This document shows, piece by piece, positions 51,762 to 59,584 of a stretch of DNA of 64,000 nt; within the stretch, counting starts at the first letter, position 1; each line of letters starts with the position of its first letter. Source of the DNA: DASSQJ01 sp963772645. GTDB lineage: Bacteria; Actinomycetota; Actinomycetes; Actinomycetales; Dermatophilaceae. The stretch is from contig CAVYYD010000015.1 of the NCBI GenBank assembly GCA_963772645.1, forward strand, positions 1 to 64,000, given 5' to 3'. The notes under the pieces were generated by a model. That model made no database searches and was not told the origin of the DNA. It saw nothing but the letters and a program-made list of their open reading frames with translations. The translations under genes and the position numbers were made by a program.

Positions 51762-52712
51762 GTGAGCACCCTCGAGCCCACCGCCATGCCGGAGAACGTC
51801 TCAGAGGACATGGAGGAGACCACCGAGCAGCCCCGCAAGCGTCGCCGCCGGTCCGCGACCGGCCAGGCCGCCTCGGCGATCACCTCGCCGTGGGCCAGCG
51901 TCGTCGCGGTCGTCATCGCGGTCCTGTGGACCGTGCCGACCATCGGCCTGCTGGTCACCTCCTTCCGCACCCCGATCGACATCAACAAGTCGGGCTGGTG
52001 GACCTCGTTCACCCACCCCGGCGACTACACGCTGAGCAACTACCAGCAGGCGCTCACCGGCTCCGGCGGGCTCGGCGGGTACTTCATCAACACCGTCGTC
52101 ATCACCCTCCCGGCGGTCATCCTGCCGATCTTCCTGGCCTCGCTGGCGGCGTACGCCTTCGCGTGGATGCCCTTCCCGGGCCGTGACGCGCTCTTCGTCG
52201 CCGTCTTCGCCCTCCAGATCGTGCCGCTCCAGGTCGCGCTCATCCCGCTGCTCGACATCTACGTCAACACCCTGCACATCGGGGCGTCGTACTGGAGCGT
52301 CTGGCTCTCGCACACGATCTTCGCCCTGCCGCTGGCCACCTTCCTCATCCACAACTTCATGCGGGAGCTGCCCGGCGAGCTGATGGAGGCGGCGCGGGTC
52401 GACGGCGCCGGCCACGTGACGATCTTCTTCCGCATCCTCCTCCCCCTGCTCACCCCGGCGATCGCGGCGTTCGGCATCTTCCAGTTCCTCTGGGTCTGGA
52501 ACGACCTCCTCGTCTCGCTCGTCTTCCTCGGCGGCACCCGCGACGTGGCACCGATCACGGTGGCGATCGCGCAGCTGTCCGGGACCAGGGGCAGTGCGTG
52601 GTACCTGCTGTCGGCCGGTGCCTTCATCGCGATCATCGTCCCGGTGATCGTGTTCCTGGCGCTCCAGCGCTACTTCGTCCGGGGCCTGCTCGCCGGCGGC
52701 CTCAAGGGCTGA
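51762..52712 (+). CDS. Sugar ABC transporter permease, MalG/AglG-like
   Basis: A 316-residue permease starting at GTG 51762, 3 bp after the previous stop. About 45 charged N-terminal residues (EETTEQPRKRRRR) precede six hydrophobic helices. The EAA loop is ELMEAARVDGAGHVTIFFRI, and the MalG-like C-terminus is RYFVRGLLAGGLKG. It completes the channel with the preceding MalF-like subunit. A perfect 12-bp hairpin follows the gene before the regulator. Confidence 0.92.
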   Translation: MSTLEPTAMPENVSEDMEETTEQPRKRRRRSATGQAASAITSPWASVVAVVIAVLWTVPTIGLLVTSFRTPIDINKSGWWTSFTHPGDYTLSNYQQALTGSGGLGGYFINTVVITLPAVILPIFLASLAAYAFAWMPFPGRDALFVAVFALQIVPLQVALIPLLDIYVNTLHIGASYWSVWLSHTIFALPLATFLIHNFMRELPGELMEAARVDGAGHVTIFFRILLPLLTPAIAAFGIFQFLWVWNDLLVSLVFLGGTRDVAPITVAIAQLSGTRGSAWYLLSAGAFIAIIVPVIVFLALQRYFVRGLLAGGLKG

Positions 52713-52722
52713 CCTCGCCGAC

Positions 52723-52755
52723 CCGGTCCGCCCCTCCCGGTGGGGGGCGGACCGG
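52723..52755 (+). terminator. Hairpin after the permease gene
   Basis: CCGGTCCGCCCC (52723-52734) pairs perfectly with GGGGCGGACCGG (52744-52755) around a 9-base loop, 11 bp after the permease stop. It should reduce read-through into lacI, which may then be transcribed at a low level. Confidence 0.7.
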
Positions 52756-52794
52756 TCGGACCGCCTGCTGCCTCGACGGGGAGGAGAGGGAGGC

Positions 52795-53802
52795 ATGAGC
52801 ACGATCACCGACGTCGCGCGGGTCGCCGGTGTCTCCGTGGCGACCGTCTCACGGGCGCTGCGCGGCCTCGACCGCGTCTCCCCCGAGACCCGGCGCCGCG
52901 TCGTCGAGGTGGCCGAGGAGCTCCACTACGTCGCCTCCCCGACGGCCACCTCGCTGGCCTCGGGGCGCACCCGGGTCGCTGCGGTGGTGGCCCCGTTCCT
53001 CACCCGCTGGTTCTTCGCGACCCTGCTCAGCTCGATCGAGAAGACGCTGCGGGCCCGGGGCCACCACGTCCTCCTCTTCGACCTCGAGGACGACACCTAC
53101 GACCACCGGCTCCCGCTCACCCAGAACATGCTGTGGAAGCGGGTCGACGGGCTGATCACCCTCAACATCCCGATGGCCCCGGAGGAGGTCGAGCTCGTCG
53201 ACCGCCTGGGGCTGCCCCTCGTCGCCGTCGGCTCGCCCGTGCCCGGGCGGCCCTGCGTGCGGATCGACGACGCCAGGGCGATGAGCACGGCGGTGCAGCA
53301 CCTGCTCGACCTCGGCCACCGGCGGATCGGCTACGTCGGTGCCGTGCCGGGCAACGTCGCGCACCTCCAGACCCCCCAGGACCGGCTCGTGGCCTTCCAC
53401 GCCACGGTCGAGGCGGCCGGGCTGGCGGTGCGGCCCGAGTGGGTGCTCGGCTCGGACTGGACCGCGGAGGCCGCCGCCCGAGACAGCACCGCGCTGCTCG
53501 CCGGCGAGGACCGCCCCACCGCCGTCGTCGCCGCCTCCGACGAGATGGCCATCGGGGTCCGGGAGAGCGCCCGCCGGCTCGGCCTGCGGGTGCCCGAGGA
53601 CCTCTCGGTGATCGGCATCGACGACTACGTGCTCTCCGGCGTGCTCGGGCTCAGCACGGTGCGCCAGGACGTGGCCGGTCAGGGCACCGCGGCCGCGGAG
53701 CTGCTGCTGCGCGCGCTCGGCGGCGAGGACACCGACGCCGAGGAGGTCGTGTTCCCCACCGAGCTCGTCGTCCGCGAGTCGACCGGGCCGGCACCGGGCT
53801 GA
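52795..53802 (+). CDS. LacI family transcriptional regulator of the alpha-glucoside operon
   Basis: A 335-residue LacI/GalR repressor. The DNA-binding domain is TITDVARVAGVSVATVSRAL plus hinge helix ASPTATSLASGRT, followed by a periplasmic-binding-protein-like sensor domain (LGHRRIGYVGAVPG, VVAASDEMAIGVRESARRLG, IDDYVLSGVLGLSTV). It should bind the TGTAAGCGCTTTTA site at the start of the operon and release it on sugar binding; the inducer, perhaps an alpha-glucoside such as trehalose or maltose, is inferred. GAGGAG lies 10 bases upstream of the ATG. It is convergent with parE, 36 bp apart. Confidence 0.92.
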   Translation: MSTITDVARVAGVSVATVSRALRGLDRVSPETRRRVVEVAEELHYVASPTATSLASGRTRVAAVVAPFLTRWFFATLLSSIEKTLRARGHHVLLFDLEDDTYDHRLPLTQNMLWKRVDGLITLNIPMAPEEVELVDRLGLPLVAVGSPVPGRPCVRIDDARAMSTAVQHLLDLGHRRIGYVGAVPGNVAHLQTPQDRLVAFHATVEAAGLAVRPEWVLGSDWTAEAAARDSTALLAGEDRPTAVVAASDEMAIGVRESARRLGLRVPEDLSVIGIDDYVLSGVLGLSTVRQDVAGQGTAAAELLLRALGGEDTDAEEVVFPTELVVRESTGPAPG

Positions 53803-53838
53803 GCCCGCGCCGGGCGGGGCCCGCGCCAGGCCACCCGC

Positions 53839-55965
53839 TCAGGCGTCGATGCGCTCGCGGTCCAGGGCGTGGGCGGACTCGATGATGAAGTCCTTGCGGG
53901 GCCCGACCTCGCCGCCCATGAGCAGCTCGAAGACGCGGGCGGCCGACTCGACGTCGGAGAGCGTCACCTTGCGCAGGGTGCGGTGGCGAGGGTCCATCGT
54001 CGTCTCGGCGAGCTGGTCGGCGTCCATCTCGCCGAGGCCCTTGTACCGCTGCATCGGCTTGGTCTTGCGGCCCCGCTTGGCGATCGAGGCCATGGTGCGG
54101 CGCATCTCGGCCTCGGAGTAGGTGTAGACGACCTCGTTGGCCTTGCTGCCGGGGTTGACCACCTCGATCCGGTGCAGCGGCGGCACCGCGGCGTAGACCC
54201 GCCCGGCCTCGACCAGCGGGCGCATGTACCGGAAGAAGAGGGTGAGCAGCAGGGTCCGGATGTGGGCGCCGTCGACGTCGGCGTCGGTCATGATGATGAC
54301 CTTGCCGTAGCGGGCCGACTCCAGGTCGAAGGTGCGGCCCGAGCCGGCCCCGATGACCTGGATGATCGCGGCGCACTCGGCGTTGCCGAGCATGTCCGTG
54401 ACCGAGGCCTTCTGGACGTTGAGGATCTTGCCGCGGATCGGCAGGAGGGCCTGGTGGTCGCTGCTGCGGGCGAGCTTCGCGGTGCCGAGCGCGCTGTCGC
54501 CCTCGACGATGAAGAGCTCGGTGTGGTCGGGGTCGCTGCTGCGGCAGTCGGCGAGCTTGGCCGGCAGGCTCGAGGACTCCAGGGCGGACTTGCGGCGCTG
54601 GGTCTCCTTGTGGACCCGCGCGCTGATCCGCGACTTCATCTCCGCGGTGACCTTCTCGAGCACCGCGGCGGCCTGCTGCCTGTCCGGCCGCTTCGTGGAG
54701 GTGAGCCGGGCGGTGAGCTCCTGCTCGAGCACCTTGGCGACGATGGCCCGCACCGCGGAGGTGCCGAGCACCTCCTTGGTCTGGCCCTCGAACTGCGGCT
54801 CGGCGAGGCGCACGGTGACGACCGCGGTGAGACCGGCGAGGGCGTCGTCCTTCTCGAGCTTGTCGTTGCCGACCTTGAGCCGCCGCGCGTTGGCCGCGAG
54901 CTGGCTGCGCAGCACCTTGACCAGGGCCTGGTCGAACCCGGCGAGGTGGGTGCCGCCCTTGGGGGTGGCGATGATGTTGACGAACGAGGTGACCCGGGTG
55001 TCGTAGCCGGTCCCCCAGCGCACGGCGATGTCGACCCCGCACTCGCGCTCGACCTCGGTGGGGGTCATGTGCCCCTTGCCGTCGAGGACCGGGACGGTCT
55101 CGGTGAAGGTCCCGGTCCCCTGGAGCCGCCACACGTCGGTGACCGGAGGGTCGGGCGCGAGGAACTCGCAGAACTCCGAGATCCCCCCGTCGTGGAGGAA
55201 GACCTCCTCGGTGGGCTCCTCGCCGCGCTCGTCGCGGACGACGATGGCCAGCCCGGGAACGAGGAAGGAGGTCTGGCGCGCCCGGGAGAGCAGGCCCTCG
55301 AGGTCGAAGGACGCGTCCTTGAGGAAGATCTGCCGGTCGGCCCAGTAGCGCACCCGGGTGCCGGTGACGCCCTTGCGGGTGCGGCCGATGACCTCCAGCT
55401 CGCTGTTGCGGGTGTAGGGGGTGAACGGGTGCTCGGGGTCCTTGGCGCCCTGGGCCCCGGCGACGTCGGAGAAGACCCCCGGCTCGCCGCGGCGGAAGCT
55501 CATCGCGTAGGTCTTGCCGCCACGGTCGACCTCGACGTCGAGCCGGGAGGAGAGGGCGTTGACGACCGACGCGCCGACGCCGTGCAGGCCCCCCGATGCC
55601 GTGTAGCTGCCCCCGCCGAACTTCCCGCCGGCGTGCAGGCGGGTGTAGACCAGCTCGACGCCGGTGAGCCCGGTTCGCGGCTCGATGTCGACGGGCACGC
55701 CACGGCCGTCGTCGCGGACCTCGACCGAACCGTCGTGGTGCAGGGTGACCTCGACGTGGTCGCAGTGGCCCCCGAGCGCCTCGTCGACGGCGTTGTCGAT
55801 GATCTCCCAGAGGCAGTGCATCATGCCGCGCGAGTCGGTGGAGCCGATGTACATGCCGGGCCGCTTGCGGACCGCCTCGAGGCCCTCGAGCACCTGGAGG
55901 TGGTGGGCGGTGTACTCGGAGGCCGACTTGCTCGTGGCGGTCTTCTTGGCGGTGGTACTCGGCAC
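53839..55965 (-). CDS. parE: DNA topoisomerase IV / gyrase-like subunit B
   Basis: A 708-residue type IIA topoisomerase B subunit. The GHKL ATPase motifs are IIDNAVDEALGG, VRDDGRGVPVDI and GGLHGVGASVVNALS. The TOPRIM domain has FIVEGDSALGTAK and MTDADVDGAHIRTLL, and the C-terminal tail region is KPMQRYKGLGEM. EGDSALG instead of the gyrase form EGDSAGG supports ParE. GTG 55965 follows TACCCT by 7 bases, and the N-terminus is Lys/Thr/Ser-rich and probably disordered. It works with the parC product to unlink daughter chromosomes. The sugar operon lies between the two subunit genes. Confidence 0.91.
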   Translation of the reverse strand: MPSTTAKKTATSKSASEYTAHHLQVLEGLEAVRKRPGMYIGSTDSRGMMHCLWEIIDNAVDEALGGHCDHVEVTLHHDGSVEVRDDGRGVPVDIEPRTGLTGVELVYTRLHAGGKFGGGSYTASGGLHGVGASVVNALSSRLDVEVDRGGKTYAMSFRRGEPGVFSDVAGAQGAKDPEHPFTPYTRNSELEVIGRTRKGVTGTRVRYWADRQIFLKDASFDLEGLLSRARQTSFLVPGLAIVVRDERGEEPTEEVFLHDGGISEFCEFLAPDPPVTDVWRLQGTGTFTETVPVLDGKGHMTPTEVERECGVDIAVRWGTGYDTRVTSFVNIIATPKGGTHLAGFDQALVKVLRSQLAANARRLKVGNDKLEKDDALAGLTAVVTVRLAEPQFEGQTKEVLGTSAVRAIVAKVLEQELTARLTSTKRPDRQQAAAVLEKVTAEMKSRISARVHKETQRRKSALESSSLPAKLADCRSSDPDHTELFIVEGDSALGTAKLARSSDHQALLPIRGKILNVQKASVTDMLGNAECAAIIQVIGAGSGRTFDLESARYGKVIIMTDADVDGAHIRTLLLTLFFRYMRPLVEAGRVYAAVPPLHRIEVVNPGSKANEVVYTYSEAEMRRTMASIAKRGRKTKPMQRYKGLGEMDADQLAETTMDPRHRTLRKVTLSDVESAARVFELLMGGEVGPRKDFIIESAHALDRERIDA

Positions 55966-55972
55966 GTCTGGC

Positions 55973-55978
55973 AGGGTA
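55973..55978 (-). promoter_or_regulatory. -10-like element of parE
   Basis: TACCCT on the minus strand ends 7 bases before the GTG at 55965, predicting a leaderless parE mRNA. Between here and the DUF7455 gene lie about 220 bp with a TTGACT (56122-56127) and palindrome GTTGCAAC (56128-56135) that may belong to the opposite promoter. Confidence 0.4.
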
Positions 55979-56204
55979 ACCGGAGCGTGTGACCTCACCC
56001 GACAGGCGCACCGCGGGGCGGGCGGGGCCGAAGGGACGACGGCCTCGGCCGAAAGGTCACGATCTCGACATGTCTCACCTCGTGGAGGGCGCCCCTGCAC
56101 CATGGAATGCGCAGGGCGTGCTTGACTGTTGCAACGCTCGCCGAACCCGCCCGGGGCCGGCGACCTACACCGGCAGTAGACCCGAGCGAGCCGAGGAGGC
56201 CGAC

Positions 56205-56414
56205 GTGAACGCCGCACTGGCACCCACCCTGACCGTCGCGGACCGCTGTGACCGCTGCGGAGCCCAGGCGTACGTGCGCGCCCGCCTGCACGCCGGGGGC
56301 GAGCTGCTCTTCTGCGCCCACCACGGCCGCGAGCACACCCCCGCCCTCGCGGGGGTCGCCGAGATCCACGACGAGAGCGAGCGGCTCATCGAGCCCACCG
56401 GTCCCACCGACTGA
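56205..56414 (+). CDS. DUF7455 family small protein
   Basis: A 69-residue protein with DRCDRCGAQAYVRARL, a paired-cysteine knuckle, then LLFCAHHGREHTPAL with a Cys and two His. This gives a CxxC...CxHH-type zinc-ribbon pattern. It matches the small actinobacterial family now called DUF7455, often located next to parE or sigA; function unknown. GTG 56205 has AGGAGG 6 bases upstream. It is separated from the next gene by one base and probably co-translated with it. It is divergent from parE. Confidence 0.85.
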   Translation: MNAALAPTLTVADRCDRCGAQAYVRARLHAGGELLFCAHHGREHTPALAGVAEIHDESERLIEPTGPTD

Positions 56415-56415
56415 G

Positions 56416-56910
56416 GTGGAGCACCCGGTCGACGACGTCTGGCTGGTCCTTCCCCCGCTCCTCATCGTCGCCGGCCTCGTCGGCATCGTGGTCCCGGTCC
56501 TTCCCGGGACCCTTCTCGTCCTCGGCGGAATGCTCGTCTTCGCGCTGACCGCCGGCTCCGCCGTCGGGTGGGTCCTGTTCGCGCTGGCGGTGGTCGTCGC
56601 GGGGGTGGGCAAGGGGGCGCAGTACCTGCTGCCCGGCCGCCGGATGAAGGAGCGCGGGGTCCGCACCTCGACCCTGGTCCTCGCCGTGCTGCTCGGGGTC
56701 GTGGGCTTCTTCGTGGTCCCGGTCGTGGGCGCGGTGCTCGGGTTCGTCCTCGGCATCTGGCTCGTCGAGCTGGGCCGCGGTCGCGACCACGGGCGAGCCT
56801 GGGCACGCACCAGGGGGGCCCTCGCCGCGGTGGCCCAGGGCATCGGGATCGAGCTGCTCGCCGGCGTGGTCGTCGCCGTGCTCTACGTCGTGGGGCTGCT
56901 GCTCACCTGA
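56416..56910 (+). CDS. DUF456 family membrane protein
   Basis: A 164-residue membrane protein with four to five hydrophobic helices and the Gly/Pro-rich DUF456 pattern: LIVAGLVGIVVPVLPGTLL, then GKGAQYLLPGRRMKERGV on the cytosolic side, then VVPVVGAVLGFVLGIWLVE. DUF456 has no assigned function; the internal repeat of GxxxPVxG segments suggests a small channel or lipid-associated protein. GTG 56416 begins one base after the DUF7455 stop codon, so the two are translationally linked. Confidence 0.85.
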   Translation: MEHPVDDVWLVLPPLLIVAGLVGIVVPVLPGTLLVLGGMLVFALTAGSAVGWVLFALAVVVAGVGKGAQYLLPGRRMKERGVRTSTLVLAVLLGVVGFFVVPVVGAVLGFVLGIWLVELGRGRDHGRAWARTRGALAAVAQGIGIELLAGVVVAVLYVVGLLLT

Positions 56911-56972
56911 GGCGGGGCCCGGGTCGGAAGACCGGGGTCGCGCCGATGGGGGTCACCCCGAGAAGGGACCGG

Positions 56973-57359
56973 TCACGAGTTGTTCTCGCGGCGCTCCCAG
57001 CGCTCGTCCAGACGGTCCATGAAGGAACGCTGGCCCTTCTTGCGGTGGGCCGCCGGGTCCCCCGGTGTGCCGTCGGCCTTGACCGCGGCCAGCCGGGCCC
57101 GGCGCGGTGGGGTGAGGGCGTAGACGGCGGAGCCGACCATGACCGCGAAGCCGATGGCACCGACCCACATCGTCGTGTTGACGCCGACGAGCACGAGCCC
57201 GAGGCCGGCCACGACACCGAGCACTCCGACGATCCACCGTCGGTGCTGGATCGAGGCCAGGGAGCGGCCCTGCATCTGCGAGGCGAACTTGGGGTCCTCG
57301 GCGGCGAGCGCCTGCTCCATCTGTTCGAGCATCTTCTGCTCGTGGTCTGAGAGGGGCAC
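56973..57359 (-). CDS. DUF3040 family membrane protein
   Basis: A 128-residue protein. The conserved N-terminus VPLSDHEQKMLEQMEQALAA and the Asp-Pro-Lys-Phe-Ala motif (residues ~22-26) define DUF3040. Two hydrophobic helices follow (about 43-62 and 66-85), and the C-terminal tail is strongly charged (RLDERWERRENNS). It is a small membrane protein of unknown function, common in actinobacteria near cell-division or repair genes. GGAGG stands before GTG 57359. It follows dinB on the same strand by 60 bp. Confidence 0.9.
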   Translation of the reverse strand: MPLSDHEQKMLEQMEQALAAEDPKFASQMQGRSLASIQHRRWIVGVLGVVAGLGLVLVGVNTTMWVGAIGFAVMVGSAVYALTPPRRARLAAVKADGTPGDPAAHRKKGQRSFMDRLDERWERRENNS

Positions 57360-57418
57360 GGATCCTCCCGTGGTCGGCCCGGGCGCCCGACGGACGGCCC
57401 GTTGTTGTCCCTGAGCCC

Positions 57419-58675
57419 TCAGGATAGGTCGCGAGATGGCCGTGTGGAAGCGGAAGGACGACCTTCGATGAGACTTGCCGGCCGGACCGACCCGGAGCCG
57501 AACCGCGCGCGGGCCCGGTCGACCGCCCGGTCGGCGTCGCGCCACCCGTGCTCGGGCTCCCCGATGACCCCCTGGATGGGGGTGACCTCGGTGTCCGTCA
57601 GGCCGGTGCAGCGGACCCCGACGAGCCGGATCCGGGCCCGCTGCAGGCCCAGCGCGTCCAGCAGCCGCACGGCGGCCTCGTGCAGGGTGCGGCCGCTGTC
57701 GGTCGGCTCGCGCAGCGTCGTCGAGCGGGTGATCGTCGTGAAGTCGCTGAACCGCACCTTGAGGGTGACCGTGCGGCCGGAGAGGCCGGCGGCGCGCATC
57801 CGGGCCGCGGTGCGCTCACTGAGGGCGAGCAGGTGCCGGCGGATCGCGGCCGCGTCGTCGATGTCCTCGTCGAAGGTCGTGTCGCTGCCGATGCTCTTCT
57901 CGCGGTGCGTCCGCTCCACGGGGCGGGGGTCGCGGCCCCACGCCAGCTCGTGGAGGTGGCGGCCGGTGGCCTCGCCGAGCGCCCGGACGAGGGTGTCGAG
58001 CGGGGTGTGCGCGATGTCGGCCACGGTCCGCAGGCCCAGGCGGACCAGGGCTTCCTCGGTGCGGTCACCGACGCCCCAGAGCGCCGCGACCGGCAGCTGC
58101 TGGACGAAGGGGACGACCTCGTCGCGCGGGACCACGACCATGCCGTCGGGCTTGGCGAGGTTCGAGGCGAGCTTGGCGACGAACTTGCTCGGCGCGACGC
58201 CGACCGAGCAGGTGATGCCCTGCTCGTCGTGGACGGTGTCGCGGATGAGCTGCCCGATGGTGGCCGGGCTGCCGAGGCGGCGCAGCGCGCCCGAGACGTC
58301 GAGGAAGGCCTCGTCGAGCGAGAGGGGCTCGACGACCGGCGTCACCGAGCGGAAGGTCTCCATCACCCCGGCGGAGATCTGCGCGTACAGGTCGTGGTCA
58401 GGGGGCAGCACCGTGGCCTGGGGACACAGCCGCCGGGCCCGGGACATCGGCATCGCCGAGGTGACCCCGAACCGCCGGGCCTCGTAGGTCGCGGAGAGGA
58501 CGACGCCGCGGTTGCCGCCGCCGATGACGACCGGGGTGCCGACGAGCTCGGGGTGGGAGAGCAGGGTCGCCGACGCGTAGAAGGCGTCCATGTCGACGTG
58601 CAGGACGGTGCACCCGGTGTCGTCGGGGGGCTGGGTGGCGGCCCGCTCCGGGAGCGCGAACTGGCGACGGCTCAT
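57419..58675 (-). CDS. dinB: DNA polymerase IV, Y family
   Basis: A 418-residue translesion polymerase. The metal-binding residues are D28 in HVDMDAFYAS and D121-E122 in LSLDEAFLDVSG. SATYEARRFGV is the fingers motif, CSVGVAPSKFVAKLASNLAKP the palm, and the little-finger domain runs from about residue 240. It copies past damaged bases with low fidelity. The C-terminus lacks an obvious beta-clamp-binding QxxLF motif, ending in a basic Arg/Ser/Pro-rich tail. No LexA box is seen upstream. It is 20 bp downstream of the methyltransferase gene and probably in its transcript. Confidence 0.93.
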   Translation of the reverse strand: MSRRQFALPERAATQPPDDTGCTVLHVDMDAFYASATLLSHPELVGTPVVIGGGNRGVVLSATYEARRFGVTSAMPMSRARRLCPQATVLPPDHDLYAQISAGVMETFRSVTPVVEPLSLDEAFLDVSGALRRLGSPATIGQLIRDTVHDEQGITCSVGVAPSKFVAKLASNLAKPDGMVVVPRDEVVPFVQQLPVAALWGVGDRTEEALVRLGLRTVADIAHTPLDTLVRALGEATGRHLHELAWGRDPRPVERTHREKSIGSDTTFDEDIDDAAAIRRHLLALSERTAARMRAAGLSGRTVTLKVRFSDFTTITRSTTLREPTDSGRTLHEAAVRLLDALGLQRARIRLVGVRCTGLTDTEVTPIQGVIGEPEHGWRDADRAVDRARARFGSGSVRPASLIEGRPSASTRPSRDLS

Positions 58676-58695
58676 TCGTGACCTCGAGCCCCGGG

Positions 58696-59472
58696 TCAGC
58701 CGCGGGTGGCGAGGACGTGCAACGCGCTGCCGAGGGCTCCGAGCAGCGGGTGCGCGGGATCCTGGCTCGCGGCGTCCTCGAGGGCGAGGAGGGCGGCCCG
58801 GTCGGACTCGGACTCGACGAGCCCGGAGGGCACGAGGTCGATGAAGGCGCGGATGCCGCGGCTGCGGACGGGGACGAGCCCGTGGGCGCGCAGGAGGTCG
58901 ACGACGGTGCCCTCGTCGAACCGGCGGGGCGACGGGTCGTCCTCGCCCCAGCGGCCGTCGGGCCGCTCGAGGACGGCCAGGGCCTGCTCGAACTCGCCGG
59001 CGAGGGCCCGGGCGAGGACTCCGTGGAGGCGCTGGGCGACGACGAGGCTCAGGGTGCCGCCGGGTGCGAGCAGGGCGGCGACGGCGTCGAGGGCGGCGCC
59101 CGGGTCCTCGACCACCTCGAGGGTGCCGTGGAGGCAGACGAGGTCGAAGGGGGCGTCGTCGCCGACGAGGGCCCGCACGGTGTCGGTGTCGCCCTGGAGG
59201 GCCCGGACCCGGTCCTCGACGCCGTGCTCGTCGGCCCGGCGGCGCAGCGAGAAGAGCGCGTCGGGGCTCGGGTCGACGACGGTGATGGCGTGCCCGGCCG
59301 CGGCCAGCGGGACGGCCGTGCCGCCGGTGCCCCCGCCGAGGTCGAGGACCCGCAGCGCCCGGCCGAGCTCGGCACGGCGGCGGCTGGTGAGCTCGTCGAG
59401 GGCCCGCTGGACCGCCGTCGTGCGCAGCCCGGGGGCCGGAGGGCGGTGGGTACGGCCCTGCTCGTCGGCCAC
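58696..59472 (-). CDS. SAM-dependent methyltransferase, class I
   Basis: A 258-residue class I methyltransferase. Motif I is VLDLGGGTGGTAVPLA, motif II ITVVDPSPDAL, and motif IV/post-I FDLVCLHGTLEVVEDP, followed by the LLAPGGTLSLVV strand. The family resembles CmoM/Smt-type enzymes that act on tRNA or small molecules, and the substrate cannot be fixed. GTG 59472 is preceded by AGGAGG 9 bases upstream, which decides the start over a GTG at 59575 near the dnaE2 stop. Its position between two error-prone polymerase genes is conserved in several actinobacteria as far as I recall. Confidence 0.85.
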   Translation of the reverse strand: MADEQGRTHRPPAPGLRTTAVQRALDELTSRRRAELGRALRVLDLGGGTGGTAVPLAAAGHAITVVDPSPDALFSLRRRADEHGVEDRVRALQGDTDTVRALVGDDAPFDLVCLHGTLEVVEDPGAALDAVAALLAPGGTLSLVVAQRLHGVLARALAGEFEQALAVLERPDGRWGEDDPSPRRFDEGTVVDLLRAHGLVPVRSRGIRAFIDLVPSGLVESESDRAALLALEDAASQDPAHPLLGALGSALHVLATRG

Positions 59473-59584
59473 GGTGGCCCTCCTCGGTGCGGTGGCGGCG
59501 GTGTCGTGCGGCGTGCTCGGAGCCGGACCGGGTGGTGCGGCACGGCGGCCGGTGGGTGGCCCGTGGTCGCCCACGCGGACAACC

